Assembly: GCA_036493915.1 (NCBI GenBank)
Contig: DASXPA010000150.1
Location: 1-17,369, forward strand
Length of the DNA: 17,369 nucleotides
Direction of reading: 5' to 3'
DNA from: Palsa-1392 sp036493915
GTDB taxonomy: Bacteria > Verrucomicrobiota > Verrucomicrobiia > Chthoniobacterales > UBA10450
Shown: positions 8,553 through 15,318 of the stretch, in pieces
Layout of the letters: every line of letters starts with the position of its first letter
Numbering within the stretch: the first letter of the stretch is position 1
Program-made: the position numbers and the translations under genes
The notes under the pieces: model-generated
What the model was told of the DNA's origin: nothing
Databases searched by the model: none
The model's input: only the letters and a program-made list of their open reading frames with translations

Positions 8553-10970
8553 TTATTCGTAACGAAGGGCCTCTACGGGATCCAAACGGGTCGCGGACCG
8601 CGCCGGCAGATAGCAGGCGAGCAGTCCGACGATGAGCAGAAGGAGCGAGAGAAGGACGAAACTCAGCGGATCGTGCGCGGAGATTTTCTCGAGAGTTCCG
8701 CGGAGCAGTCGCGTGACAAAATAGGAAGCCGCCAGGCCGATGACGAGACCGAGACCGATGAGACGCAGACCCTGGAAGGTGACGAGGCGAAGGACATCGC
8801 GGGTTTGCGCGCCGAGCGCCATGCGGACGCCTATCTCCTGCGTCCGTTGGCGCACGGAGTACGACATCACGCCGTAGAGCCCGATCGAGGCGAGGAAGAG
8901 AGCAAGCAGCGCGAAAGTGGTGAAAAGCGTGCCGACGAAAATGCGATCCCAATACGACTCGCGCACCACCTCGCGCAGAAGCTTCACATGGTAGATCGGG
9001 ATTTCCTTGTTCACGGAGAGAACGGCGCGACGCGCGAGATTTGCGAACGAAGCCGCCGCGCCATCGGTGCGGAGGACGACGGACATGAAATTCTCCGTCG
9101 ACTGCGCCTCCGGGAGGTAGAACGTGGGACGGAGATGTTTGTTCGTTAGGCGATCGTAGATCACGTTGCCGGTTACGCCGACGATCTGGATCCATTTGAC
9201 CTGATGACCGGCGATCCCGAGCTGGGCGAAACGCTTCCCGATCGGGTCCTGGCCGGGGAAAAGTTTCTCTGCCGCGCGCTGATCCATGAGGGCAACGAGC
9301 GGCTTGCCCTCCTTGTCGTTAGGCGAAAAGTCGCGGCCGCGCAGGAGCGGGATTTGCAGGGTCTGGAGATAACCCGGTGTGATCGTGACGAAGCTCCCGG
9401 GGCGCGCCTCTTCGAGCGATTTCGGCATCGGTTCGCCCTCGAGGCGGAAGACGTAAAGGCCGCTCCCGCCGGTGGGGAGGCGCGTGGTCGCGGCGGCGGA
9501 TTTTACTCCCGGAATGGCATCGAGCGCCGGGATCAATCTTTCGAAAAAGCGGGAAGCGCCGTGCGGATCGGGAAATTGCGCCGACGGCAGGCCGACCCGG
9601 AAGGAGAGAACGTTCTTCGTCGTCACACCGATGTCGGTGTGCTGATAGTTGAGATAGCTCCGCATGAGCAGTCCGGCGCCGATGAGCAGAACGAGCGCGA
9701 CCGCGACTTCGGTGACGACGAGATAATCGCGCAAGCGCTGCCCGCGCGATCCGCTCGCTGAGGAACGCCCGCCTTCCTTGAGCACTTCGGTCAGATTCGG
9801 TTTCGATACTTTTAAGGAAGGCAGAAGCCCGAAGAGCACGCTGGAGACGAGTCCGGTCGCGATGGCGAAGACGAAAACGCGGCTGTCGAGATTGATGTGG
9901 AGCCAGAACGGGATCGTGACCGGGATAAGTGAGAGCATCAGGTCGATACCCCAGAAGGCGAAGAGAATGCCGCCCGCGCTTCCGGCCAAACCGATGAGGG
10001 CGCTTTCGACGAGCAGTTGCCTAACGATGCGGCCGCGGCCGGCGCCGAGGGCGACGCGAATACCGAATTCCTTTGTGCGCCCGGCGCCGCGGACGAGAAG
10101 CAGGTTGGCGACGTTGGCGCAGGCGATAAGTTGCACAAAGAGCACGGCGCCCATGAGAAGGAGCGTGAGTGTGCGGGAATCGCGCGTGATCGATTCGCGC
10201 AGCGGGATCGCGTGCAGCCTGATCCCCTGGTACACAGAGGGATGGGCGCGCTCCAGGTTCTTCCCAAAAAGAGCGAGTTCGGCGTTGAGCTGCGCCAGGG
10301 TCGCGCCTTTTTTCAAGCGCCCTGCGGGCGTGAAATCAAAGGTCCCGCGCGGGTAATCTTTTTCCGTCATGCGCAGCGGCATCCAGAGATCGGCGGCTTC
10401 GGGAAAACGCCAGCCTTTTGGCATCACGCCGATGATCGTGGCGACGACGCCATTGATCTCGATCGTCTGGCCAATGACGTTGCGTTTCCCGCCATAACGG
10501 TCCTGCCAGAGATCGTAGCCGAGCAAGACCACCGGCGGCGCGCTCCCCTCGTTTTCCTCGAGACGGAAGGAACGGCCAAGGATCGGCTTTACGCCAAACG
10601 AGTCAAAGAGATCGGCCTGGACGCCGGCGCCGAGATAGCGCTCCGGTTTCTCGCCGCCGCTCACAACCATGGTGCGGTCCTCCGAAATGCCGAGGCCTTC
10701 GACGGTTGTCAGCTGTTTGCGGGCGTCGAGGAAGCCGGGGTAATCGAGACCGACGTCGTGGTCGCTGCCGAGGCTTTTCAGGTAAACCTGCATCGCAACC
10801 AGCCGATCCTGCTCTTGCATAAGAGGGAGCGGCTTGAGAAGGAGAGCGTTAACCGCCGAGAAAATTGTCACCACGACACCGATCCCCAGCGCGAGCGTGA
10901 TGATGGCGATGACCGCAAAGCTCGGCGCTTTAAGCAGGCTGCGAACGGCGAATTTAAGGTCGCGCCACAT
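8553..10970 (-). CDS. ADOP/MacB-type ABC transporter permease D
   Basis: 805 aa, starting MWRDLKFAVRSLLKAPSF at the ATG 10970-10968. It has the N-terminal TM at about 18-41 (ITLALGIGVVVTIFSAVNAL) and a periplasmic domain. The first FtsX core contains LIACANVANLLLVRGAGRTK, EFGIRVALGAGRGRIVRQLL and the ES motif after it. After a second periplasmic domain comes the C-terminal FtsX (GLYGVMSYSVRQRTQEIGVR), ending PARSATRLDPVEALRYE. This is a full-length ADOP-type permease. Its first 17 bases overlap the end of a 54-aa ORF upstream, which argues for coupled translation. It is the first large permease after the adaptor and ATPase 2, so those three may form the core pump. Substrate unknown. Confidence 0.93.
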   Translation of the reverse strand: MWRDLKFAVRSLLKAPSFAVIAIITLALGIGVVVTIFSAVNALLLKPLPLMQEQDRLVAMQVYLKSLGSDHDVGLDYPGFLDARKQLTTVEGLGISEDRTMVVSGGEKPERYLGAGVQADLFDSFGVKPILGRSFRLEENEGSAPPVVLLGYDLWQDRYGGKRNVIGQTIEINGVVATIIGVMPKGWRFPEAADLWMPLRMTEKDYPRGTFDFTPAGRLKKGATLAQLNAELALFGKNLERAHPSVYQGIRLHAIPLRESITRDSRTLTLLLMGAVLFVQLIACANVANLLLVRGAGRTKEFGIRVALGAGRGRIVRQLLVESALIGLAGSAGGILFAFWGIDLMLSLIPVTIPFWLHINLDSRVFVFAIATGLVSSVLFGLLPSLKVSKPNLTEVLKEGGRSSASGSRGQRLRDYLVVTEVAVALVLLIGAGLLMRSYLNYQHTDIGVTTKNVLSFRVGLPSAQFPDPHGASRFFERLIPALDAIPGVKSAAATTRLPTGGSGLYVFRLEGEPMPKSLEEARPGSFVTITPGYLQTLQIPLLRGRDFSPNDKEGKPLVALMDQRAAEKLFPGQDPIGKRFAQLGIAGHQVKWIQIVGVTGNVIYDRLTNKHLRPTFYLPEAQSTENFMSVVLRTDGAAASFANLARRAVLSVNKEIPIYHVKLLREVVRESYWDRIFVGTLFTTFALLALFLASIGLYGVMSYSVRQRTQEIGVRMALGAQTRDVLRLVTFQGLRLIGLGLVIGLAASYFVTRLLRGTLEKISAHDPLSFVLLSLLLLIVGLLACYLPARSATRLDPVEALRYE

Positions 10971-11118
10971 AGCTTTCGTTCTGTGGCGTCTGCGCGGGAT
11001 TGCTGCTGTCCCGGGTGGACCGTGACGGGGCGAAAACGGAGAGCGCGATGTTCGCGGCGATCAGGATAAGAATGAGGAGGGCTTTAACCGTTCCATCATT
11101 CAGATCATCCGCGCGCAT
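10954..11118 (-). CDS. Small single-TM membrane protein, 54 aa, unrecognised
   Basis: I read this ORF directly from the minus strand: MRADDLNDGTVKALLILILI, then AANIALSVFAPSRS and a polar tail ending YVARP, TAA stop. It starts 21 bp after the stop of ATPase 2, behind a purine-rich GAGGGA at 7 nt spacing, and ends 17 bp inside permease D. Residues about 11-30 form one strongly hydrophobic helix; the N-terminus is acidic, and the roughly 24-residue tail is polar and rich in Ser, Asn and Gln. Without it, the 169-bp gap would be the largest in an otherwise tightly packed operon. I do not recognise the family. Evidence for expression is position, ribosome site, overlap with the next gene and a clean TM; there is no homology evidence. 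It could be a small accessory subunit of the transporter. Confidence 0.6.
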   Translation of the reverse strand: MRADDLNDGTVKALLILILIAANIALSVFAPSRSTRDSSNPAQTPQNESYVARP

Positions 11119-11130
11119 CGGGCGTTCCCT

Positions 11131-11145
11131 CGTTAGGCGTTAGGC
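11131..11145 (-). repeat. Tandem pair of the GCCTAACG motif at an operon junction
   Basis: Two overlapping copies read on the minus strand as GCCTAACGCCTAACG, with a period of 7. The upstream copy supplies the TAA stop codon of ATPase 2 (11142-11140). The pair lies just before the ribosome-binding site of the 54-aa ORF. It is the only place in the window where two copies abut. Confidence 0.8.
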
Positions 11146-11838
11146 AGCCATTTTGTCTTCCACGACCCGGCCGTCGAAGAGATGAATAGTGCGATCGGCG
11201 TGTTCCGCAAAACGCTGGTCGTGCGTAACCATGCAGATGGTGGCGCCGCCGTCGTGGAGTTCCTTCAGGAGATCCATCACCGCTTCGCCGTTGCGTGAGT
11301 CGAGATTCCCAGTCGGTTCGTCGGCGAGAAGGATGGCCGGCTTGCCAGCGAGCGCGCGGGCGACCGCGACGCGTTGCTGCTGACCGCCGGAGAGCTGGCT
11401 CGGCAAATGTTTCGCACGATGCGCCATCCCGACGCGTTCGAGCGCTTCGTTCGCGAACGTTTTCCGCTCGCTCGAAGGCATCCCGCGATAGGTCAGCGGC
11501 AGCTCGACGTTTTCGAAAACCGTGAGATCGCCGATGAGATTGAAGCTTTGAAAGATGAATCCGATCTCGCGGTTCCGGATGCGGGCGCGCTCGGGAAAAG
11601 TGAGATTCGCGACCTCCCCGCCTTTCAGCGAGTAGCTCCCATCCGAGGGCGTGTCGAGGAGCCCGAGGATGGAGAGGAGCGTCGATTTTCCACAGCCTGA
11701 TGGACCGGCAATGGAGACATACTCGCCGCTGCGAATGTCGAGGTGGATGCCGGAGAGGGCGTGGGTTTCGACTTCGTCCGTCAGAAAAACTTTCGTGACG
11801 CCGTCGAGGTGGATCAGGGTGTGGTTTCCGTTGTTCAT
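11140..11838 (-). CDS. ABC transporter ATP-binding protein 2 (LolD/MacB class)
   Basis: 232 aa. Canonical motifs: Walker A GPSGCGKST at 45-53, Q-loop at about 97 (FQSFNLI), signature LSGGQQQRVAVARAL at 149-163, Walker B ILLADEPTG at 169-177, D-loop GNLDS, and the H-loop histidine at about 206 (MVTHDQ). It is the cytoplasmic ATPase for a MacB/FtsX-type permease. It lies 48 bp after the HlyD-type adaptor and upstream of the 54-aa ORF and permease D, so it most likely pairs with D and the adaptor. Unlike ATPase 1 it keeps all consensus residues. The ATG at 11838 gives the expected N-terminus (TLIHLDGVTKVF); no strong ribosome site is visible before it. One GCCTAACG copy lies in the gap upstream. 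Confidence 0.95.
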   Translation of the reverse strand: MNNGNHTLIHLDGVTKVFLTDEVETHALSGIHLDIRSGEYVSIAGPSGCGKSTLLSILGLLDTPSDGSYSLKGGEVANLTFPERARIRNREIGFIFQSFNLIGDLTVFENVELPLTYRGMPSSERKTFANEALERVGMAHRAKHLPSQLSGGQQQRVAVARALAGKPAILLADEPTGNLDSRNGEAVMDLLKELHDGGATICMVTHDQRFAEHADRTIHLFDGRVVEDKMAA

Positions 11839-11886
11839 ATATGGTTAGTGACGTGAGATGGTGAAATGGATTCGTTAGGCTGACGA

Positions 11887-13215
11887 TTAGTTGAGCTGAA
11901 TGCGGTCGTGTGAGTCGTAGGCGCTGGTGTCGGAAAGAATGACTTGGTCGCCGACATTCAAGCCGCTGAGGATTTCGATCGTGTTCACGGAGCTGCGGCC
12001 GAAGTGCACCGGGGTGCGGACCGCTTCGCCATTCTTGGTCAGTTTGAAAACGCCCACCGTCGCGCCGTCCTGGGCAAAAGCCGGCCGACCCACGTAGAGA
12101 ACGTTGTTGAGACGCTCGAGCTCAATCGTGCCATCGACGCTGAGATCAGGTCGCGCACCTTTCGGAAGCTTGCCATCGAGTGCGACGTCGACGGTCACCG
12201 TCCCTTGCTCAACTGCGGGATCGACTCGTGTGACGTGGCCCGCGACGATGCCGTTGCGCGTGTCGATCGAGGCCGGCTGATTGATCTGAATGTCTTTCGC
12301 CTGCGTCTCCGCGATCTTGATTTGCGCCTTTAATTTCGTCGGGTCGGCGACGCGGGCGAGATTGGTCCCGGCGGTCACCCGCTGGCCGACTTCGACCGGC
12401 AGTTGCTGAAGAACGCCCGTCATTCCCGCTCTGACGTGCAGGTTCTCGACCTCGCGAGACGCCAGCTCGGCCGAAGCTTTCAGTTGATCGACGGTCGCTT
12501 GTTTGGCCGCGAGCTGCGGCTGGATCGACTCCTGTGCAAACTTGAGCCGCTTCTCTTCGATCTTGTCGCGATTCTCCAGTTCGTCGCGCTTGATGATTGA
12601 GGTCTTGTATGCGAGTTCCGCGATGAGGCCGTTCTTTTTCAAGTTCTCGTTCGTCTCCGCCTCCATCTTGGCCTGCTGATATTCCGAATGGACCTGGGCG
12701 CTGGTCGATTCTTGGTTCAGGAGCTCGCGCTGCAGAGTGGCGCGCAGGGTGGTCAGCTCCGCTTCCGAGGTTTTATAAAGTGACTGCGCCTCGAGCGCCG
12801 CTTGTTGCAGCTCGGGACTGGAAAGCTCGAGAATGAGCGTGCCGGGCTCGACGTGCGCTCCTGGCCTGACGACGATTTTTTCCACCCGCCCTTCCTTGCT
12901 CGCGGCGATCCAGCGAATGTCTTCCGGTACGAGCGTGCCGAGGCCGCGCACCTGGCGGAGCATCGGTCCGCGCTTCACCGTATCGATCCAGACCGACGAG
13001 CGATCGACGCTCGGCGCGGCCGGTTTCAAGCGCGAAACCAGCACGCTCACCACGACAAGCCCGAGGACCGAGCCGCCGATGATCATGAGCCGGCGTTTGC
13101 GCTTTTTCTTCGCCGCGCCAGGGCGGGGGACGTCCATGGACGTCGTGGGCGCGGTAAAGCCCGCCGGTCGTGCAGGCTTCTCTCCGGGAATCACTTCGAA
13201 ATTACGCTGCGCCAT
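11887..13215 (-). CDS. HlyD/MacA-type periplasmic adaptor (membrane fusion protein)
   Basis: 442 aa. The N-terminal 42 residues are cytoplasmic, Pro-rich and basic (KKKRKRR at 37-43), followed by one TM at about 43-62. The lipoyl-like half-domains flank a long coiled coil at about 133-260 with heptad-like Gln, Glu, Ala and Leu. The second lipoyl half follows (VRAGMTGVLQQLPVEVGQRV, 261-280), then the beta-barrel (about 290-365) and a membrane-proximal domain ending NVGDQVILSD. The family bridges inner-membrane ABC permeases to the periplasm or an outer-membrane channel. No outer-membrane factor gene is present in the window. It is the only adaptor for four permeases. It begins 15 bp after the 105-aa gene, behind AAGGGCGG at about 9 nt. 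The 130-residue coiled coil is long enough for a MacA-like hairpin. Confidence 0.93.
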   Translation of the reverse strand: MAQRNFEVIPGEKPARPAGFTAPTTSMDVPRPGAAKKKRKRRLMIIGGSVLGLVVVSVLVSRLKPAAPSVDRSSVWIDTVKRGPMLRQVRGLGTLVPEDIRWIAASKEGRVEKIVVRPGAHVEPGTLILELSSPELQQAALEAQSLYKTSEAELTTLRATLQRELLNQESTSAQVHSEYQQAKMEAETNENLKKNGLIAELAYKTSIIKRDELENRDKIEEKRLKFAQESIQPQLAAKQATVDQLKASAELASREVENLHVRAGMTGVLQQLPVEVGQRVTAGTNLARVADPTKLKAQIKIAETQAKDIQINQPASIDTRNGIVAGHVTRVDPAVEQGTVTVDVALDGKLPKGARPDLSVDGTIELERLNNVLYVGRPAFAQDGATVGVFKLTKNGEAVRTPVHFGRSSVNTIEILSGLNVGDQVILSDTSAYDSHDRIQLN

Positions 13216-13230
13216 TCGGGGTTTCCGCCC

Positions 13231-13548
13231 TTAGAACAAGGCGATGGTATGGATCAAAGCCGCCACGGCCTGGACGCCGTTTACAATCGGCAGTAACGCC
13301 ATCGCGATGAGCGCGGCGAAGACGCCGGTTTCCACGGCGAAGCTCCGAGGCGCTTCCTCGGCGAAATATTGATTACTGATCTTGTAGAATGATGCCCTTT
13401 CAAACTTCGCTGCCGCCCCGCAACCGCCGGTAAGTGTGTTGGCGTGCAGATGCGCTTCGATATGCGGAAGGCGCCGGCCATTGCGCACGACGCTCTGCTC
13501 GGACTGGTGTCGTTTGGTCAGGTTCAGAGTGTGAGTTGGATCTTTCAT
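13231..13548 (-). CDS. Small membrane protein of 105 aa, first gene of the transporter unit, unrecognised
   Basis: The frame is open from 13668, but I start it at the ATG 13548-13546 (MKDPTHTLNLTKRHQ). This ATG has the best Shine-Dalgarno of the region (CAGGAG, 9 nt spacing). The extra 40 codons upstream would cover the sigma54 promoter and its start point, so they cannot be in that transcript. The first 70 residues are polar, with His-rich patches (HIEAHLH at 29-35). Residues about 73-104 are hydrophobic and could make one or two TM passes (VETGVFAALIAMALLPIVNG, then VQAVAALIHTIALF). The protein ends at the membrane segment, so it may be tail-anchored. It lies 15 bp before the adaptor gene. 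I do not recognise it. Being promoter-proximal, it may be an accessory or sensing component; that is inference. Confidence 0.65.
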   Translation of the reverse strand: MKDPTHTLNLTKRHQSEQSVVRNGRRLPHIEAHLHANTLTGGCGAAAKFERASFYKISNQYFAEEAPRSFAVETGVFAALIAMALLPIVNGVQAVAALIHTIALF

Positions 13549-13557
13549 TTTGGTGTT

Positions 13558-13563
13558 CTCCTG
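13558..13563 (-). promoter_or_regulatory. Ribosome-binding site that fixes the 105-aa gene start
   Basis: CAGGAG on the minus strand, 9 nt before ATG 13548. It selects this start over the upstream extension of the frame to 13668. Confidence 0.7.
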
Positions 13564-13629
13564 TTTCCTTTCAGATGCATTGAATCTGGATTTGGATTCA
13601 GGAAATTTCGTTTTGTGGCCTGCCCTATT

Positions 13630-13645
13630 GCAATGCCCGTGCCAA
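13630..13645 (-). promoter_or_regulatory. Sigma54 (-24/-12) promoter of the transporter unit
   Basis: The minus strand reads TTGGCACGGGCATTGC: TTGGCACG, four bases, TTGC, followed by A. This is a full match to the sigma54 consensus YTGGCACG-N4-TTGCW, with the -24 GG and -12 GC exactly spaced. Transcription would start near 13618, giving a leader of about 70 nt before the 105-aa gene. The next gene upstream in the genome encodes a sigma54 activator, which makes the match much more meaningful. I found no second match to this pattern while reading the other gene junctions. Confidence 0.85.
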
Positions 13646-13730
13646 GCGCTCGAATAAGTTGTAACCAATTATCCATTAGAAACTTGGAAAGATGCTCAGA
13701 AAATGCTCCCGGGTCGGAATGCTTCGTCCA

Positions 13731-13758
13731 TGGGATTCTACTGTCCCAAATCCGGGAC
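13731..13758. promoter_or_regulatory. Candidate activator-binding sites: two overlapping inverted repeats
   Basis: TGGGA-N8-TCCCA (13731-13748) overlaps GTCCC-N6-GGGAC (13743-13758). They lie about 113-140 bp upstream of the predicted sigma54 start point, the normal range for NtrC-type enhancer sites. The assignment rests only on symmetry and position; another use, such as a terminator hairpin for the kinase operon, is possible. Confidence 0.35.
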
Positions 13759-13771
13759 GCCGCGGCTTCTT

Positions 13772-13928
13772 TTGTCATCCTGAGCGAAGCGAAGGACCTC
13801 ACATGCGTCGGAAACGCAATTTTCTACCTAACGAGTTGGCGCGGACTCTCTCCTCTGCGCAGTTTGAGGCGGACAACAAAACATTGCCGAACATTCGTGA
13901 GATCTTTCGCTCGCGCTCACGATGACAA
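13772..13928. repeat. 157-bp MITE/REP-like element with imperfect terminal inverted repeats
   Basis: The left arm, 13772-13800, begins TTGTCATCCTGAGCGAAGCG. The right arm, 13899-13928, is its reverse complement with about four changes and one extra base (its reverse complement begins TTGTCATCGTGAGCGCGAGC). The core of about 98 bp has no ORF of note and contains one CCTAACG. The outer phrase GTCATCCTGAGCGAAGCGAAGGA resembles intergenic repeats I have met in several bacterial phyla; that is memory, not a search. It lies between the kinase gene and the sigma54 promoter region, so it could also work as a terminator or insulating hairpin. Confidence 0.6.
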
Positions 13929-13956
13929 TCCGCCCGACCCGCTAATCCGGGAGTGC

Positions 13957-15303
13957 CTAACGAGGAAGCCGAAGCAACGCTTCCGCTCCGCGCCCATTCG
14001 CCCGGTTCCGTAGGCTGAGCGACCCGCCGTGCACCTCCGCGATCTGCCGGCTCAAGGTGAGGCCGATGCCCGAGCCGCCCGGTTTTGTGGTGAAGAAAGG
14101 CACGAAAAGGTTATCCGGATTCATGATCCCGGGGCCTTCGTCGCGCACGATCACTTCGGTGCACTCGGCCATCGCGCGCCAACCGATCGTGACTCCGCCG
14201 CCGGTTTCGAGAGCGGCGTCGACCGCGTTGTGGAGAATGTTAATCAGAAGTTGCTCGATCTGGGCGGCGTCGGCCGAGACGGTCAGAGCGGGACCGTCGA
14301 GAACGCGCACCGGCAGCCGCGTCTCCAGGCTGGCGACCCGCCTAACGAGTTCGCCGAGATCGAACCCCTCCTTCTGCGGCGGTGGGAGACGCGCGAGGCG
14401 TGCGTAGGCTTGCATGAAACGACTGAGTGATTCCGTTCGCGTCTTGATGACATTCAATCCGCTCCGCGCATCATCGCGCCAGTCGGCGGGCGGCGGGTCG
14501 CGGCGAAGAAGCGACTCGAGACTGCCCGCGATCGACTTGATTGGCGCGAGCGAATTGTTCATCTCATGACCGAGAACGCGGACGAGCCGCTGCCAGGCAT
14601 TGCGTTCTTCCTCGCGCAGCGTCCGGCTCAGATCGGTCAGGACGAGCAACTCGTGAGGAAGACCGTGTTCGCGGAAATTGCTTTTGCGCACCCCCCAGCG
14701 GCCGGAGGCGCCGGGAAAACTAAGGGTAAGCGGCGCATCTTCGTCGGCATCGAGACAAACCGCGAGCCCGAGATCCTGCGCGCGGCGGCCGAGCAACTTG
14801 TCGATTGGCTGGCGGAGTAAATTTTCGCCCGCGCGATTGACCAGTCGCAGCCGGCGTTCGAGATCGAAAGTGAAAACCGCCACGTCGATCTCCGCCATGA
14901 TCGTCCGGAGCAGCGCGGTTGCCTCGAAAGCGCCGAGCCGTTGAACCCGCAAAGTCTCGCCGAGCTGATTGATCTCAAGGAGGACTTCCCCAAGGGCGTC
15001 ATCAGCCCGAGCGCCGCGGGCGCGAATCGAGTAATCCCCTTCGCGCAAAGCCGCGAGCAGGTTGCTCATCGTCTGCAGCGGCCGGACGATGTGCTCGCGC
15101 GTGCTCGCGAGAAAACCGAACGCGCAACCGACGATCACCATCGTCAGAGTCCAGTCTACCTTGGCGCTGAAATCGCCGAACCAGAGCAGCGCGAGGGCGA
15201 CGATCATCGCCGGTGCGATCGCGCCGATAGCCAGCCATGTCAGGCGGTTCTCGTGCGACAGGCGATGGCGCATGCGGACTTTTTGATTTGCCGGTCTGGC
15301 CAC
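13957..15303 (-). CDS. Sensor histidine kinase, NtrY-like, with two TM segments and a minimal outer loop
   Basis: 448 aa, GTG start at 15303 behind AGAGGA at about 5 nt. Two TM segments (about 22-42 and 51-66) are joined by only about eight residues (GDFSAKVD), so there is no real extracytoplasmic sensing domain. A HAMP-like linker follows (about 67-125), then a PAS-like region (about 128-225) and HisKA with phospho-acceptor His246 in GHEMNNSLAPI. The HATPase parts are an N-box with Asn359 (ILHNAVDA), G1 DEGPGI 388-393, F-box PFFTTK, and G2 GGSGIGLTLS 409-418. The cytoplasmic PAS and NtrY/NtrB-like HEMNN box fit a partner for an NtrC-type regulator, whose gene lies 40 bp upstream. Its stop codon, TAG, is part of a GCCTAACG/CGTTAGGC copy. 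The signal may come from the membrane, from cytoplasmic ligands, or from the transporter itself. Confidence 0.93.
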   Translation of the reverse strand: MARPANQKVRMRHRLSHENRLTWLAIGAIAPAMIVALALLWFGDFSAKVDWTLTMVIVGCAFGFLASTREHIVRPLQTMSNLLAALREGDYSIRARGARADDALGEVLLEINQLGETLRVQRLGAFEATALLRTIMAEIDVAVFTFDLERRLRLVNRAGENLLRQPIDKLLGRRAQDLGLAVCLDADEDAPLTLSFPGASGRWGVRKSNFREHGLPHELLVLTDLSRTLREEERNAWQRLVRVLGHEMNNSLAPIKSIAGSLESLLRRDPPPADWRDDARSGLNVIKTRTESLSRFMQAYARLARLPPPQKEGFDLGELVRRVASLETRLPVRVLDGPALTVSADAAQIEQLLINILHNAVDAALETGGGVTIGWRAMAECTEVIVRDEGPGIMNPDNLFVPFFTTKPGGSGIGLTLSRQIAEVHGGSLSLRNRANGRGAEALLRLPR

Positions 15304-15317
15304 GAGTTCCTCTCTCC
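15304..15317 (-). promoter_or_regulatory. Ribosome-binding site for the kinase GTG start
   Basis: The minus strand has GGAGAGAGGAACTC directly before GTG 15303-15301. The AGGA core has a spacing of about 5 nt. It supports GTG here over the internal ATG at residue 11. Confidence 0.6.
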
Positions 15318-15318
15318 A

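Noticed and set aside
8533..9195. 221-residue N-terminal extension of permease C
   Set aside because: It overlaps permease D in another frame, is Arg/Pro/Ser-rich with no family similarity, and the conserved ADOP N-terminus starts exactly at 8532.
13549..13668. 40-residue N-terminal extension of the 105-aa protein
   Set aside because: It would include the sigma54 promoter and predicted start point. The internal ATG has a good ribosome site.
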